Origin: RGIG1681 sp045650505
Lineage (GTDB): Bacteria > Bacillota > Clostridia > Christensenellales > UBA1242
Length of the DNA: 38,509 nucleotides
Direction of reading: 5' to 3'
Assembly (NCBI GenBank): GCA_045650505.1
Contig: JAZRRE010000036.1
Coordinates: 1 to 38,509, forward strand
A program made the translations under genes and the position numbers. Shown here one piece after another: positions 1 to 6,417 of this stretch; the first letter of the stretch is position 1; the number at the start of each line of letters is the position of its first letter. A model generated the notes under the pieces. It was not told where the DNA came from. It was given only the letters and a program-made list of their open reading frames with translations, and ran no database searches.

Positions 1-13
1 CGTCTCCGTCCAT
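1..13 (-). CDS. start of a leftward gene cut by the window edge
   Basis: A minus-strand ATG at 13..11 reads M-D-G-D before the window ends. It is preceded, 12 bases upstream, by a good Shine-Dalgarno sequence GGAAGGAGA (complement of about 25-33), which is why I call it a real start and not chance. Only four codons are visible, so nothing can be said about the product. The spacing is slightly long for a Shine-Dalgarno sequence. Confidence 0.35.
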
Positions 14-86
14 TTTATCTATGTTCTCCTTCCGCTAAAAATAATCAATTATGTTAGTGCTTATCTTATTCTGAATAATTTCAAAT

Positions 87-311
87 TCAATAAGTGTTCA
101 TATTATAACAGAGTTCCTTCAAATAATCTATAAATTTTTTATTAAAATGCTTAAAAATTACAAAAAACAGTAATATATATATTAAAATGCAGATAAAAAA
201 TGAAAATATTGCGTTTTTTAAATTTTTATTAATTATCAAATATGATAGCAATGATATCGAGAAGCAAATAAAAAATGAGTCTAAAATAATACTTAATTTT
301 GTTTTGTTCAT
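87..311 (-). CDS. small two-helix membrane protein, possibly truncated
   Basis: A 74-residue leftward frame. It has a Lys at position 3 and two hydrophobic stretches (about residues 6-28 and 32-53) separated by a short polar turn, then a mixed charged tail (HFNKKFIDYLKELCYN). It would sit in the membrane with two helices; no catalytic motif is visible and I do not recognise the family with certainty. There is no Shine-Dalgarno sequence, but a TATAAT box lies six bases before the ATG, so the transcript may be leaderless. After the stop, another minus-strand frame continues with YEHLLNLKLFRIR before its own stop, so the gene may be the N-terminal remnant of a longer protein with a frameshift. 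It is divergent from deoC. Confidence 0.4.
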   Translation of the reverse strand: MNKTKLSIILDSFFICFSISLLSYLIINKNLKNAIFSFFICILIYILLFFVIFKHFNKKFIDYLKELCYNMNTY

Positions 312-317
312 ATATTA

Positions 318-323
318 ATTATA
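318..323 (-). promoter_or_regulatory. -10 box of the small membrane ORF
   Basis: TATAAT on the minus strand (323..318), ending six bases before the ATG at 311. No good -35 hexamer is seen 16-18 bases upstream (TGATTA is the nearest), so this is a -10-only call. A start site 6-7 bases downstream would fall on the ATG itself. Confidence 0.35.
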
Positions 324-348
324 CTCAAAATTTATAATTGTAATCAGT

Positions 349-377
349 TTGAGTTTATTGATATTTTGTGATAAAAT
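349..377 (+). promoter_or_regulatory. promoter of deoC
   Basis: TTGAGT (349-354), 17-base spacer, TAAAAT (372-377), with an extended -10 TGA (369-371). The expected start site is near 384, only about ten bases before the ATG at 394. This rules against the longer TTG start at 349, which would lie in the -35 box. Confidence 0.5.
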
Positions 378-393
378 TATATTGGTGAATGAT

Positions 394-1044
394 ATGCAAG
401 ATAAACTTTTTAATTTGAATAGGTTTATTGATTTTACGTTGCTTGACCCTAGGGCAACAGTTTTTGATTTGGAAAAATTATGTAATATTGCATATAAAAA
501 TAAATATTATTCTGTTTGTGTTAATCCAACAGCTGTTTCATTTGTGAAAGGGTATATTTTAAAAAATTTATCCAACGATGTAAAAGTTTGTTCGGTTGTT
601 GGTTTTCCTCTTGGTGCTAGTGTTATTGATGTTAAATGTGCAGAGGCAAAACAAGCTCTTTTAGATGGAGCCGATGAGATTGATTTTGTTATTAATATAG
701 CAAAAATTAAAGAAAATGATTTTAGCTATTTGAAAAATGAACTTTCAAGAATGAGAAAGGTTGTAAAAAACAATGTTTTAAAATGCATTATTGAAACTGC
801 ATATTTAACAGAAAATGAAATTGTTAAAATTTGCAAATTGTGTGTAAAATGCAAAATTGATTTTGTGAAGACTTCGACAGGTTTTGCGACATCTGGTGCA
901 AAGATTGATAATGTTAAAATTATGATTAATGCTGTTGATGGAAAATGTTTGATAAAAGCTTCTGGTGGTATAAGAACTAGAGAATCTGCTATTGAATTTT
1001 TAAATTTAGGTGTTGGCAGGATTGGGACAAGTAGAGTTTTGTAA
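394..1044 (+). CDS. deoC: deoxyribose-phosphate aldolase
   Basis: DeoC splits 2-deoxyribose 5-phosphate into glyceraldehyde 3-phosphate and acetaldehyde, letting the cell use deoxynucleosides as carbon. The 216-residue product has the class I aldolase TIM-barrel signatures: GADEIDFVIN (proton-relay Asp region), the Schiff-base lysine K159 in DFVKTSTGF, and K188 in LIKASGGIRT, followed by the phosphate-binding end GVGRIGTS. Length is normal for the family. I chose ATG 394 because a promoter lies just upstream and a weak GGTGA (384-388) precedes it; a longer TTG frame from 349 would overlap the promoter. It stands alone: no phosphopentomutase or nucleoside phosphorylase gene is nearby, and the next gene has its own candidate promoter. 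Confidence 0.93.
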   Translation: MQDKLFNLNRFIDFTLLDPRATVFDLEKLCNIAYKNKYYSVCVNPTAVSFVKGYILKNLSNDVKVCSVVGFPLGASVIDVKCAEAKQALLDGADEIDFVINIAKIKENDFSYLKNELSRMRKVVKNNVLKCIIETAYLTENEIVKICKLCVKCKIDFVKTSTGFATSGAKIDNVKIMINAVDGKCLIKASGGIRTRESAIEFLNLGVGRIGTSRVL

Positions 1045-1050
1045 AATGTA

Positions 1051-1079
1051 TTGAAATTATATGTTTTGTAGTATAAAAT
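1051..1079 (+). promoter_or_regulatory. candidate promoter of the tsaE operon
   Basis: TTGAAA (1051-1056), 17 bases, TAAAAT (1074-1079), directly before the GGTGG ribosome site (1084-1088) of tsaE. The leader would be only about six bases. Moderate match in an AT-rich background. Confidence 0.35.
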
Positions 1080-1091
1080 AATGGGTGGATT

Positions 1092-1511
1092 ATGGAGAAG
1101 ATTTATTATTCAAATTCTGAAAATGAAACGTTGAAAGTTGCAAGTGATTTTGCAAATGAACTTTCTGCTGGAGATATTGTTTTATTAGATGGTGATTTAG
1201 GAGCAGGTAAAACTGTTTTTTCAAAAGGTATAGTAAGTGCTTTATCTAATGGAAAAATTACTGCAGTGTCGCCAACTTTTGTATTGGTTAATGTTTATAA
1301 TACAACTCCACCTGTATATCATTTTGATTTATATAGAATTACAAATATAAGTGAATTAGATGCTATTGGTGCTGAAGAGTATTTTTATTCAGATGGAATT
1401 TCTCTTATTGAGTGGCCTTCTAGAGCAGAAGATATTTTTCCAGATAATGCCATAAAGGTTTATATTGAAAAAGTCGATGATGAAAAAAGAATTATAAAAA
1501 TTGATAGGTAA
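1092..1511 (+). CDS. tsaE: tRNA t6A synthesis ATPase TsaE
   Basis: TsaE (YjeE/YdiB family) is the small ATPase that regenerates the TsaB-TsaD complex making N6-threonylcarbamoyladenosine at position 37 of ANN-decoding tRNAs. The 139-residue protein shows the Walker A motif GDLGAGKT (residues 34-41), the switch-like SPTF, YHFDLYRI and a C-terminal LIEWPSRAEDIFP, all characteristic of the family. It begins with a GGTGG ribosome site and is followed four bases later by tsaB. The partner TsaD, often in the same cluster, is not in this window. Known function is by family; motifs are seen directly. Confidence 0.95.
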   Translation: MEKIYYSNSENETLKVASDFANELSAGDIVLLDGDLGAGKTVFSKGIVSALSNGKITAVSPTFVLVNVYNTTPPVYHFDLYRITNISELDAIGAEEYFYSDGISLIEWPSRAEDIFPDNAIKVYIEKVDDEKRIIKIDR

Positions 1512-1515
1512 TATT

Positions 1516-2166
1516 ATGAACAATGCGTTGATTATTGATTGCTCATCTGGAATGAGTGTTTATGTTTTAAAGGGTGATGAAATATACTCAAAAATAGATA
1601 AGAATCAGAAAAAGCACACTGATGAATTGCTTTTTGTTGTTGATGAATTATTGGCTCAAGCAAATTTAAATATTGCTCAAATTGAAAATTTTTGTGTTTG
1701 TATTGGCCCTGGAAGTTTTACAGGAATCAGAGTTGCAATTTCAATTATAAAGGGGCTTGCCGTAGAATCAAAAGCAAAGGTTTTTGCTCTAACAAATTTT
1801 GATATATTGCAAAATAATGATGAAGAAAATGTAGTGTATATTTTAGATGGTTTTTCAAAATTTGTTTATGCTAGATTTGTTCAAAATGGAAAAATATTAG
1901 ATGAGTGTATTGATGTTGAAAGTTTAATCAATAAACTTAAAAATAAACATTTTAACATTATAGTAGAAAATGAAAAAGTGCAAAATATTTTAAAAAATGC
2001 TGAAATTGACTCAAATATTGGTCAAAATTCAATAATTTTGCAATTTTTAAATAAAATTAACAATAATGAGTCAATTGATTTAAATATGATTGAACCAATT
2101 TATTTAAGAGCTTCTCAAGCGGAAATTGAAAGAAATAAGAAGCTTCAAGGTGTAAACAATGCATAA
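1516..2166 (+). CDS. tsaB: t6A synthesis scaffold protein TsaB
   Basis: TsaB is the inactive ASKHA-fold paralogue that pairs with TsaD for t6A synthesis. The N-terminal ALIIDCSS phosphate-type strand, the HTDELLFVVDELL helix and the diagnostic GPGSFTGIR motif (about residues 68-76) are present in 216 residues, a normal length. Start: ATG 1516 is preferred to the upstream TTG at 1501 because AGGTAA (1506-1511), which contains the tsaE stop, forms the ribosome site four bases ahead. The 3' end overlaps rimI by eight bases, so translation of the two is probably coupled. Confidence 0.93.
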   Translation: MNNALIIDCSSGMSVYVLKGDEIYSKIDKNQKKHTDELLFVVDELLAQANLNIAQIENFCVCIGPGSFTGIRVAISIIKGLAVESKAKVFALTNFDILQNNDEENVVYILDGFSKFVYARFVQNGKILDECIDVESLINKLKNKHFNIIVENEKVQNILKNAEIDSNIGQNSIILQFLNKINNNESIDLNMIEPIYLRASQAEIERNKKLQGVNNA

Positions 2167-2593
2167 TTTAACTATTAAAAAATTAACTAAATTTGAAATT
2201 GATAAAGTTTTTGAACTTGAAGAAAAGTATATAGGAAAGTGTGATAGATTGTCTATTGAAAATACAATAGAAAGTGAAACACTTTCTTATTATACTTTAT
2301 TTAAAGAAAATGAAGTTATTGGATTTTTTGAGTGTTCTATAATTTCACCGGAGGCAGAACTTTATGATATTGTTGTTGATGAGCAATATCGTGGATTAGG
2401 ATATTCAAAATTATTAATGGATTATTTCTTGAATATTGCAAAATCAAATAATATAGAAACTATTTTTCTTGAAGTGAATAGTATAAATAATATAGCGATA
2501 TCTTTATATAAAAAATATGGATTTGAAGAATACTCTGTAAGAAAAAAATATTATGGTGATAATGATGCCATATTAATGAAGAAAGAGATGTAA
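2159..2593 (+). CDS. rimI: ribosomal-protein-alanine N-acetyltransferase RimI-like
   Basis: A 144-residue GNAT acetyltransferase. The acetyl-CoA-binding motif A is VVDEQYRGLGYSKLLM, and the C-terminal LEVNSINNIAISLYKKYGFEEYSVRKKYY matches the RimI subgroup, which acetylates the N-terminal alanine of ribosomal protein S18 in E. coli. Its place directly after tsaB, overlapping it by eight bases, is the classic tsaB-rimI arrangement and supports this sub-assignment over a generic GNAT. The true substrate in this organism is inferred only. The start is internal to the tsaB end, with AAGGTG (2147-2152) as a possible ribosome site. Confidence 0.85.
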   Translation: MHNLTIKKLTKFEIDKVFELEEKYIGKCDRLSIENTIESETLSYYTLFKENEVIGFFECSIISPEAELYDIVVDEQYRGLGYSKLLMDYFLNIAKSNNIETIFLEVNSINNIAISLYKKYGFEEYSVRKKYYGDNDAILMKKEM

Positions 2594-2613
2594 GTTTTGA
2601 TTTTTATATTTAT

Positions 2614-3333
2614 TTGAAATATTTAAAATTTGGTAGCTCAAAAAATTTTATGGTGTTTTTGCATGGTTGGGGAGCTGATAAAAATTCATTTTTGTGGACT
2701 AAAGATTATTTTGAAGATTATAGTTTAATTTATGTGGACTTTCCTGGATTTGGAGAATCTGAAGAACCAGATGATGTTTGGTCGGTTTATGACTATAGTC
2801 TTTCATTGAAAAATATTCTGATTCAATATGAAATAGATAAACTTATTTTAGTTGCTCATTCATTTGGAGGAAGAGTTGCGATTAAATTTGCAAAAGAATT
2901 TTCAAGTGAATACGTTAATTTAAAATTGTGTTTAATTGATTCTGCTGGTATTAAACCGAGAAGAAATCTTGTGTATTACTATAAAATTTATAAATTTAAA
3001 TTGTTAAGAAAAATCGCAAATAAGTTTAAAATTTGTAGAAATATGCTCAAAAAATTAGGTTCTAGTGATTATATTTGTCTTTCTTTAAATATGAAGGAAA
3101 TATTTAAAAAGGTTGTTAATGAGGATTTATCAGCTGATGCAAAACTTATTAATGTTGACACAATTTTGATTTGGGGAAGTAAAGATAAAGACACTAAATT
3201 ATATATGGCAAAAAAACTTAATAAATTAATTTATGGTTCAAAGTTATATATTTTTGATGGTGCAGGACATTATTCTTTTTTAGAAAGAAAAGATGAGTTT
3301 TTAATTATTCTTGACACTTTTGTTAAAAGCTAA
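2614..3333 (+). CDS. alpha/beta hydrolase
   Basis: A 239-residue soluble alpha/beta-hydrolase. HGWG near residue 18 is the oxyanion-hole region; the nucleophile elbow is AHSFGG with Ser83; the acid is Asp191 or Asp193 in GSKDKDT; the base is His219 in GAGHYSF. The triad is complete, so the enzyme should be active, but the substrate cannot be read from the sequence. It starts at TTG 2614 with no visible Shine-Dalgarno sequence, 20 bases after rimI. It lies in the run that ends with the MurF-like ligase, hinting at a cell-envelope role, which is inference only. An ATT start slightly upstream cannot be excluded. Confidence 0.82.
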   Translation: MKYLKFGSSKNFMVFLHGWGADKNSFLWTKDYFEDYSLIYVDFPGFGESEEPDDVWSVYDYSLSLKNILIQYEIDKLILVAHSFGGRVAIKFAKEFSSEYVNLKLCLIDSAGIKPRRNLVYYYKIYKFKLLRKIANKFKICRNMLKKLGSSDYICLSLNMKEIFKKVVNEDLSADAKLINVDTILIWGSKDKDTKLYMAKKLNKLIYGSKLYIFDGAGHYSFLERKDEFLIILDTFVKS

Positions 3334-3355
3334 TACAATTATTATTGAGGTAATT

Positions 3356-5011
3356 ATGGTTAAAAATTTAATGGCTTTGCCACTTGGTTTTGAAAGTAAA
3401 ATAGACATTGCAATGCTTTCAATAATTTCAGTGTTATCAGCGGTTTTAATGATTTTTGTTGGATATAAACTATTACAAATGCTTCAGCTTTCTGGCTATA
3501 AACTTAAGGGTTATTGTAGTTGGTTTAAAGAGACAAAATATTCATATCTTTCAAGATTGTTTATGTTAACATTTTTGTCAACAGCTGCAATGCTTATGAC
3601 AAATGTTTTGCTTGAAGAATTTTTTGTTGTAAGAATTTTAGACTATGTTAGTATTTTGTTTTACATTTTATTTTCTTCACTTTTTATTACAAATTTATTT
3701 ACAGCAAAACAGAAAACTCCATTAAAATATACAAAACGTATGACTCGACTTTTAGTTGTTTATGCTTTATTGGTTTTGATTGCTTCATTTTTTATTAGTT
3801 TTGTTGGATATTTATATATTCCATATATTTCTTTTGGTGTGATAGGTATTGTTCCGTTACTTCTTCCAATATTTGTGTTTTTGGCATACTTTATCAATTA
3901 TCCGATAGAAAAAATTATTTCAGCATCTTACTTGAAAAAAGCTAAAAGGAAGCTTGCAGAATTTCCTAATTTAAAAATCATTGGGATTACAGGGTCTTAT
4001 GCAAAAACTACTGTAAAGAATATTTTATATGTAATTTTAGCTGAAAAATATAGAGTGTGTGCAACACCTTCAAGCTATAACACTCCTTTAGGATTATCTA
4101 AAACAATTCTTTCAAAACTTGATAATGAAGATGAAATCTTCTTGGCAGAAATGGGTGCAAAACAGCAAAATGATATTCGTGAGCTTTGTGAAATGGTTTC
4201 TCCAGAAATTGGAATTATTACAGGTGTTGGAAATCAACATCTATTAACCTTTGGTTCGGTTGAAAATATCAAAAAGACAAAAGCTGAAATTGCAGATTAT
4301 GTTTTAAATAACAATGGAAAATTATATGTAAACATTGATAGTAAAATGGCAGATGTTATTTCAAAAGAGTATAAAAATACTAATGCTATTTCACTTGATA
4401 ATAATGTTGGAAAAATTTTAATTGAAAATTTGAAAGTTGATAAAAATGGGTCAACTTTTGAACTTGTTTGTGATGGTGATAAGGTAAAATGCAAAACTGT
4501 TCTTTTAGGTAAACACAATGTATCCAATATATTGTTAGCTGCAAATGTTGCATTTGACCTTGGTTTATCTTTAAAAGAGATTTCAAGTGGAATTTCAAAG
4601 CTTTCAGCAATATCACATAGACTTGAAATTGTAAAATCAAGTGTACCTTATACAATTATTGATAATGCTTATAATTCTTCTGTGGAAGGAAGTAAAGCTA
4701 GTTTGGAAGTGTTATCAAAATTTTCAGGAAAAAAAATAGTTATAACACCGGGGCTTATTGAACTTGGAAAAGAGCAATTCAATTCAAATTTTGAATTTGG
4801 AAGAGATATGGCTGCTGTTTGTGATTATGTTATTATTGATAGTGCTATAAATTATGATGCAATTTCATCGGGACTTGTTTTTGCTGGTTTTGATGAGTCA
4901 AAGATTATGCAAGCAGTTTCACTTAATCAGGCAGTTGATTTGCTTGCGAAAATTGTTTCAGAAGGTGATGTTGTTTTATTTGAAAATGATTTGCCTGACA
5001 ACTATTCATAA
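3356..5011 (+). CDS. murF: Mur ligase (MurF-like) with N-terminal membrane domain
   Basis: Two-part protein of 551 residues. Residues about 10-185 hold five or six hydrophobic segments (around 15-38, 60-80, 87-107, 125-145, 150-180). From about 205 a Mur ligase follows: the ATP loop GITGSYAKTT (210-219), AEMGAKQQNDI, GVGNQHLLTFGS and the late DNAYNSSVEGSKASLEVL plus TPGLIELG, which fit MurF, the ligase that adds D-Ala-D-Ala to UDP-MurNAc-tripeptide. Ordinary MurF is soluble and about 450 residues. The P-loop has Ala216 where most Mur ligases have Gly before the Lys. Start: ATG 3356 follows GAGGTAA; the frame open from 3311 overlaps the previous gene. The next gene is ddl, which makes its likely substrate. 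Confidence 0.85.
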   Translation: MVKNLMALPLGFESKIDIAMLSIISVLSAVLMIFVGYKLLQMLQLSGYKLKGYCSWFKETKYSYLSRLFMLTFLSTAAMLMTNVLLEEFFVVRILDYVSILFYILFSSLFITNLFTAKQKTPLKYTKRMTRLLVVYALLVLIASFFISFVGYLYIPYISFGVIGIVPLLLPIFVFLAYFINYPIEKIISASYLKKAKRKLAEFPNLKIIGITGSYAKTTVKNILYVILAEKYRVCATPSSYNTPLGLSKTILSKLDNEDEIFLAEMGAKQQNDIRELCEMVSPEIGIITGVGNQHLLTFGSVENIKKTKAEIADYVLNNNGKLYVNIDSKMADVISKEYKNTNAISLDNNVGKILIENLKVDKNGSTFELVCDGDKVKCKTVLLGKHNVSNILLAANVAFDLGLSLKEISSGISKLSAISHRLEIVKSSVPYTIIDNAYNSSVEGSKASLEVLSKFSGKKIVITPGLIELGKEQFNSNFEFGRDMAAVCDYVIIDSAINYDAISSGLVFAGFDESKIMQAVSLNQAVDLLAKIVSEGDVVLFENDLPDNYS

Positions 5012-5025
5012 ATTTATTTATAAGT

Positions 5026-5052
5026 AAAACACCAATATATTGGTGTTTTTTT
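5026..5052 (+). terminator. terminator after the murF-like gene
   Basis: Perfect 10-bp stem AAAACACCAA / TTGGTGTTTT with loop TATA, followed by a T run. It closes the tsaE-to-murF unit. Confidence 0.85.
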
Positions 5053-5061
5053 ATTCATAGA

Positions 5062-5091
5062 TTAACAGAATGTATTTGTTTTTCATAAAAT
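5062..5091 (+). promoter_or_regulatory. candidate promoter of ddl
   Basis: TTAACA (5062-5067), 18 bases, TAAAAT (5086-5091). The expected start site would lie at about the ribosome site GGAGGTG (5097-5103), leaving almost no leader, so the call is weak; but a promoter is needed here because a strong terminator lies just upstream. Confidence 0.25.
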
Positions 5092-5107
5092 ATTATGGAG
5101 GTGTTTT

Positions 5108-6268
5108 ATGAAAAATGTTTTACTTGTTTTTGGTGGTAAGTCTTATGAGCATGATATTTCTGTTGTTACTGCGTCGCAAATTTTTAATAAAACAAAACTT
5201 GAAGATTTTAAATTAATTCCGTTATATTTAACGAGAAATAATGAATTATATATTTACACTGAAAACAGATTTAATATAAAAGATTTTTCAATTTTGAATT
5301 TTAAAAACAATAAAAAGAAATTTAAAAAAGTTGCATTTGTTAGTGGCGAGAATAATAAATTGTTTATAAAATCGAAGTTTGGATTGAAAGAATATTTAAC
5401 TGCAGATAATGTTATATTTGCGTGTCACGGAGATATTGGTGAAAATGGAATTTTAGTTTCTTATTTTAATATGTTTGGATTTGGAACAAGTGCGGGGAAT
5501 GTTTGTGCGTTATCTGTTTGTATGGATAAATTTATATTTAAACAAGTAATGAAAAGCTTGAAAATTCCTACCGTGTCTGGATTTAGATTATCTAAAAATG
5601 AGTATGAAAATTTAAATTATGATTTAAAATATAAAATTAGATTTTTAAAATTTCCTGTAATAATCAAGACTAATTCTGGTGGAAGTTCAATAGGTTTATT
5701 TGTTGCGAAAAACAGAAATGAATTTGATGAGAAAATTAAACTTGCTTTTGAGTTTGATGATGAAATTTTAATTGAAAAATTTATTGTGTCAGCAAGGGAA
5801 TTTAATGTGGCTGTTATAGGAACAAAAGAAAGATATATTGTTTCTAATATTGATGAACCAATAAAAACAAATGAAGTGTTGAGTTTTGCTGATAAATATT
5901 TAAATTCAAACAAGATTAATGGTGTGAAAAGTGCTGGAAAGAATGGTTCGATGTTGTCTAATTTAAAAGATAAAATTTTGAATTTAGATGAAGATAAAAA
6001 TGAAAAAATTAAAAGATTTGCTGGTAAAATATTTAATAAACTAGGGCTTTCTGGTGTTGTTAGAATTGACTTTTTATTTGAAGAAAAAACAGGTAAAATT
6101 TATGTGTGTGAGGTCAACGCAGTGCCTGGTTCATTGGCTTATTATTTCTTTAAAGAAAATAAAATTTCGACAAATAATTTGGTTAAAAAATTAATTGATA
6201 TTGCTGAAGAAAATAGAGTAAATTTGTGTTCGGTAAAAAGGGAATATTTGACAAATATTTTGGACTAG
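5108..6268 (+). CDS. ddl: D-alanine--D-alanine ligase
   Basis: Ddl joins two D-alanines with ATP for the end of the peptidoglycan stem. The 386-residue ATP-grasp protein begins with the typical FGGKSYEHDISVVTA, then HGDIGENG, SVCMDKFIFKQ, the ATP-binding KTNSGGSSIG, a metal-binding VRIDFLF and EVNAVPGSLAYYF. The omega-loop region SFADKYL keeps the KY pair expected of D-Ala-D-Ala ligases rather than the His of VanA-type D-lactate ligases. A strong GGAGGTG precedes the start. It is slightly longer than usual, with an insertion around residues 250-300. It sits between two terminators, so it is a single-gene unit after the MurF-like gene. Confidence 0.9.
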   Translation: MKNVLLVFGGKSYEHDISVVTASQIFNKTKLEDFKLIPLYLTRNNELYIYTENRFNIKDFSILNFKNNKKKFKKVAFVSGENNKLFIKSKFGLKEYLTADNVIFACHGDIGENGILVSYFNMFGFGTSAGNVCALSVCMDKFIFKQVMKSLKIPTVSGFRLSKNEYENLNYDLKYKIRFLKFPVIIKTNSGGSSIGLFVAKNRNEFDEKIKLAFEFDDEILIEKFIVSAREFNVAVIGTKERYIVSNIDEPIKTNEVLSFADKYLNSNKINGVKSAGKNGSMLSNLKDKILNLDEDKNEKIKRFAGKIFNKLGLSGVVRIDFLFEEKTGKIYVCEVNAVPGSLAYYFFKENKISTNNLVKKLIDIAEENRVNLCSVKREYLTNILD

Positions 6269-6296
6269 TTGATGTTTTAAAAACTTTTCTTAATGG

Positions 6297-6328
6297 AAAT
6301 CGTTATGTATAAAATAACGATTTTTTTT
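6297..6328 (+). terminator. terminator after ddl
   Basis: 10-bp stem AAATCGTTAT / ATAACGATTT with loop GTATAAA and a run of eight T. Confidence 0.85.
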
Positions 6329-6359
6329 ATTTTATTTACATTTTATAGGCTATTTTGTT

Positions 6360-6388
6360 TTGTAAAAATTTTGCTTTTATTGTATAAT
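6360..6388 (+). promoter_or_regulatory. sigma-A promoter of the DUF1538/P-II operon
   Basis: TTGTAA (6360-6365), exactly 17 bases, perfect TATAAT (6383-6388). Start site expected near 6395, then AAGGGTG (6407-6413) and ATG 6418. Confidence 0.75.
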
Positions 6389-6417
6389 AAAAATAGTATT
6401 TTATATAAGGGTGTATT

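Noticed and set aside
349..393. Longer deoC from TTG 349
   Set aside because: It would overlap the -35 and -10 boxes, and the added residues are not part of the aldolase family.
4297..4655. Two antisense frames inside the murF-like gene
   Set aside because: Composition follows the sense strand and there is no independent start or family resemblance.
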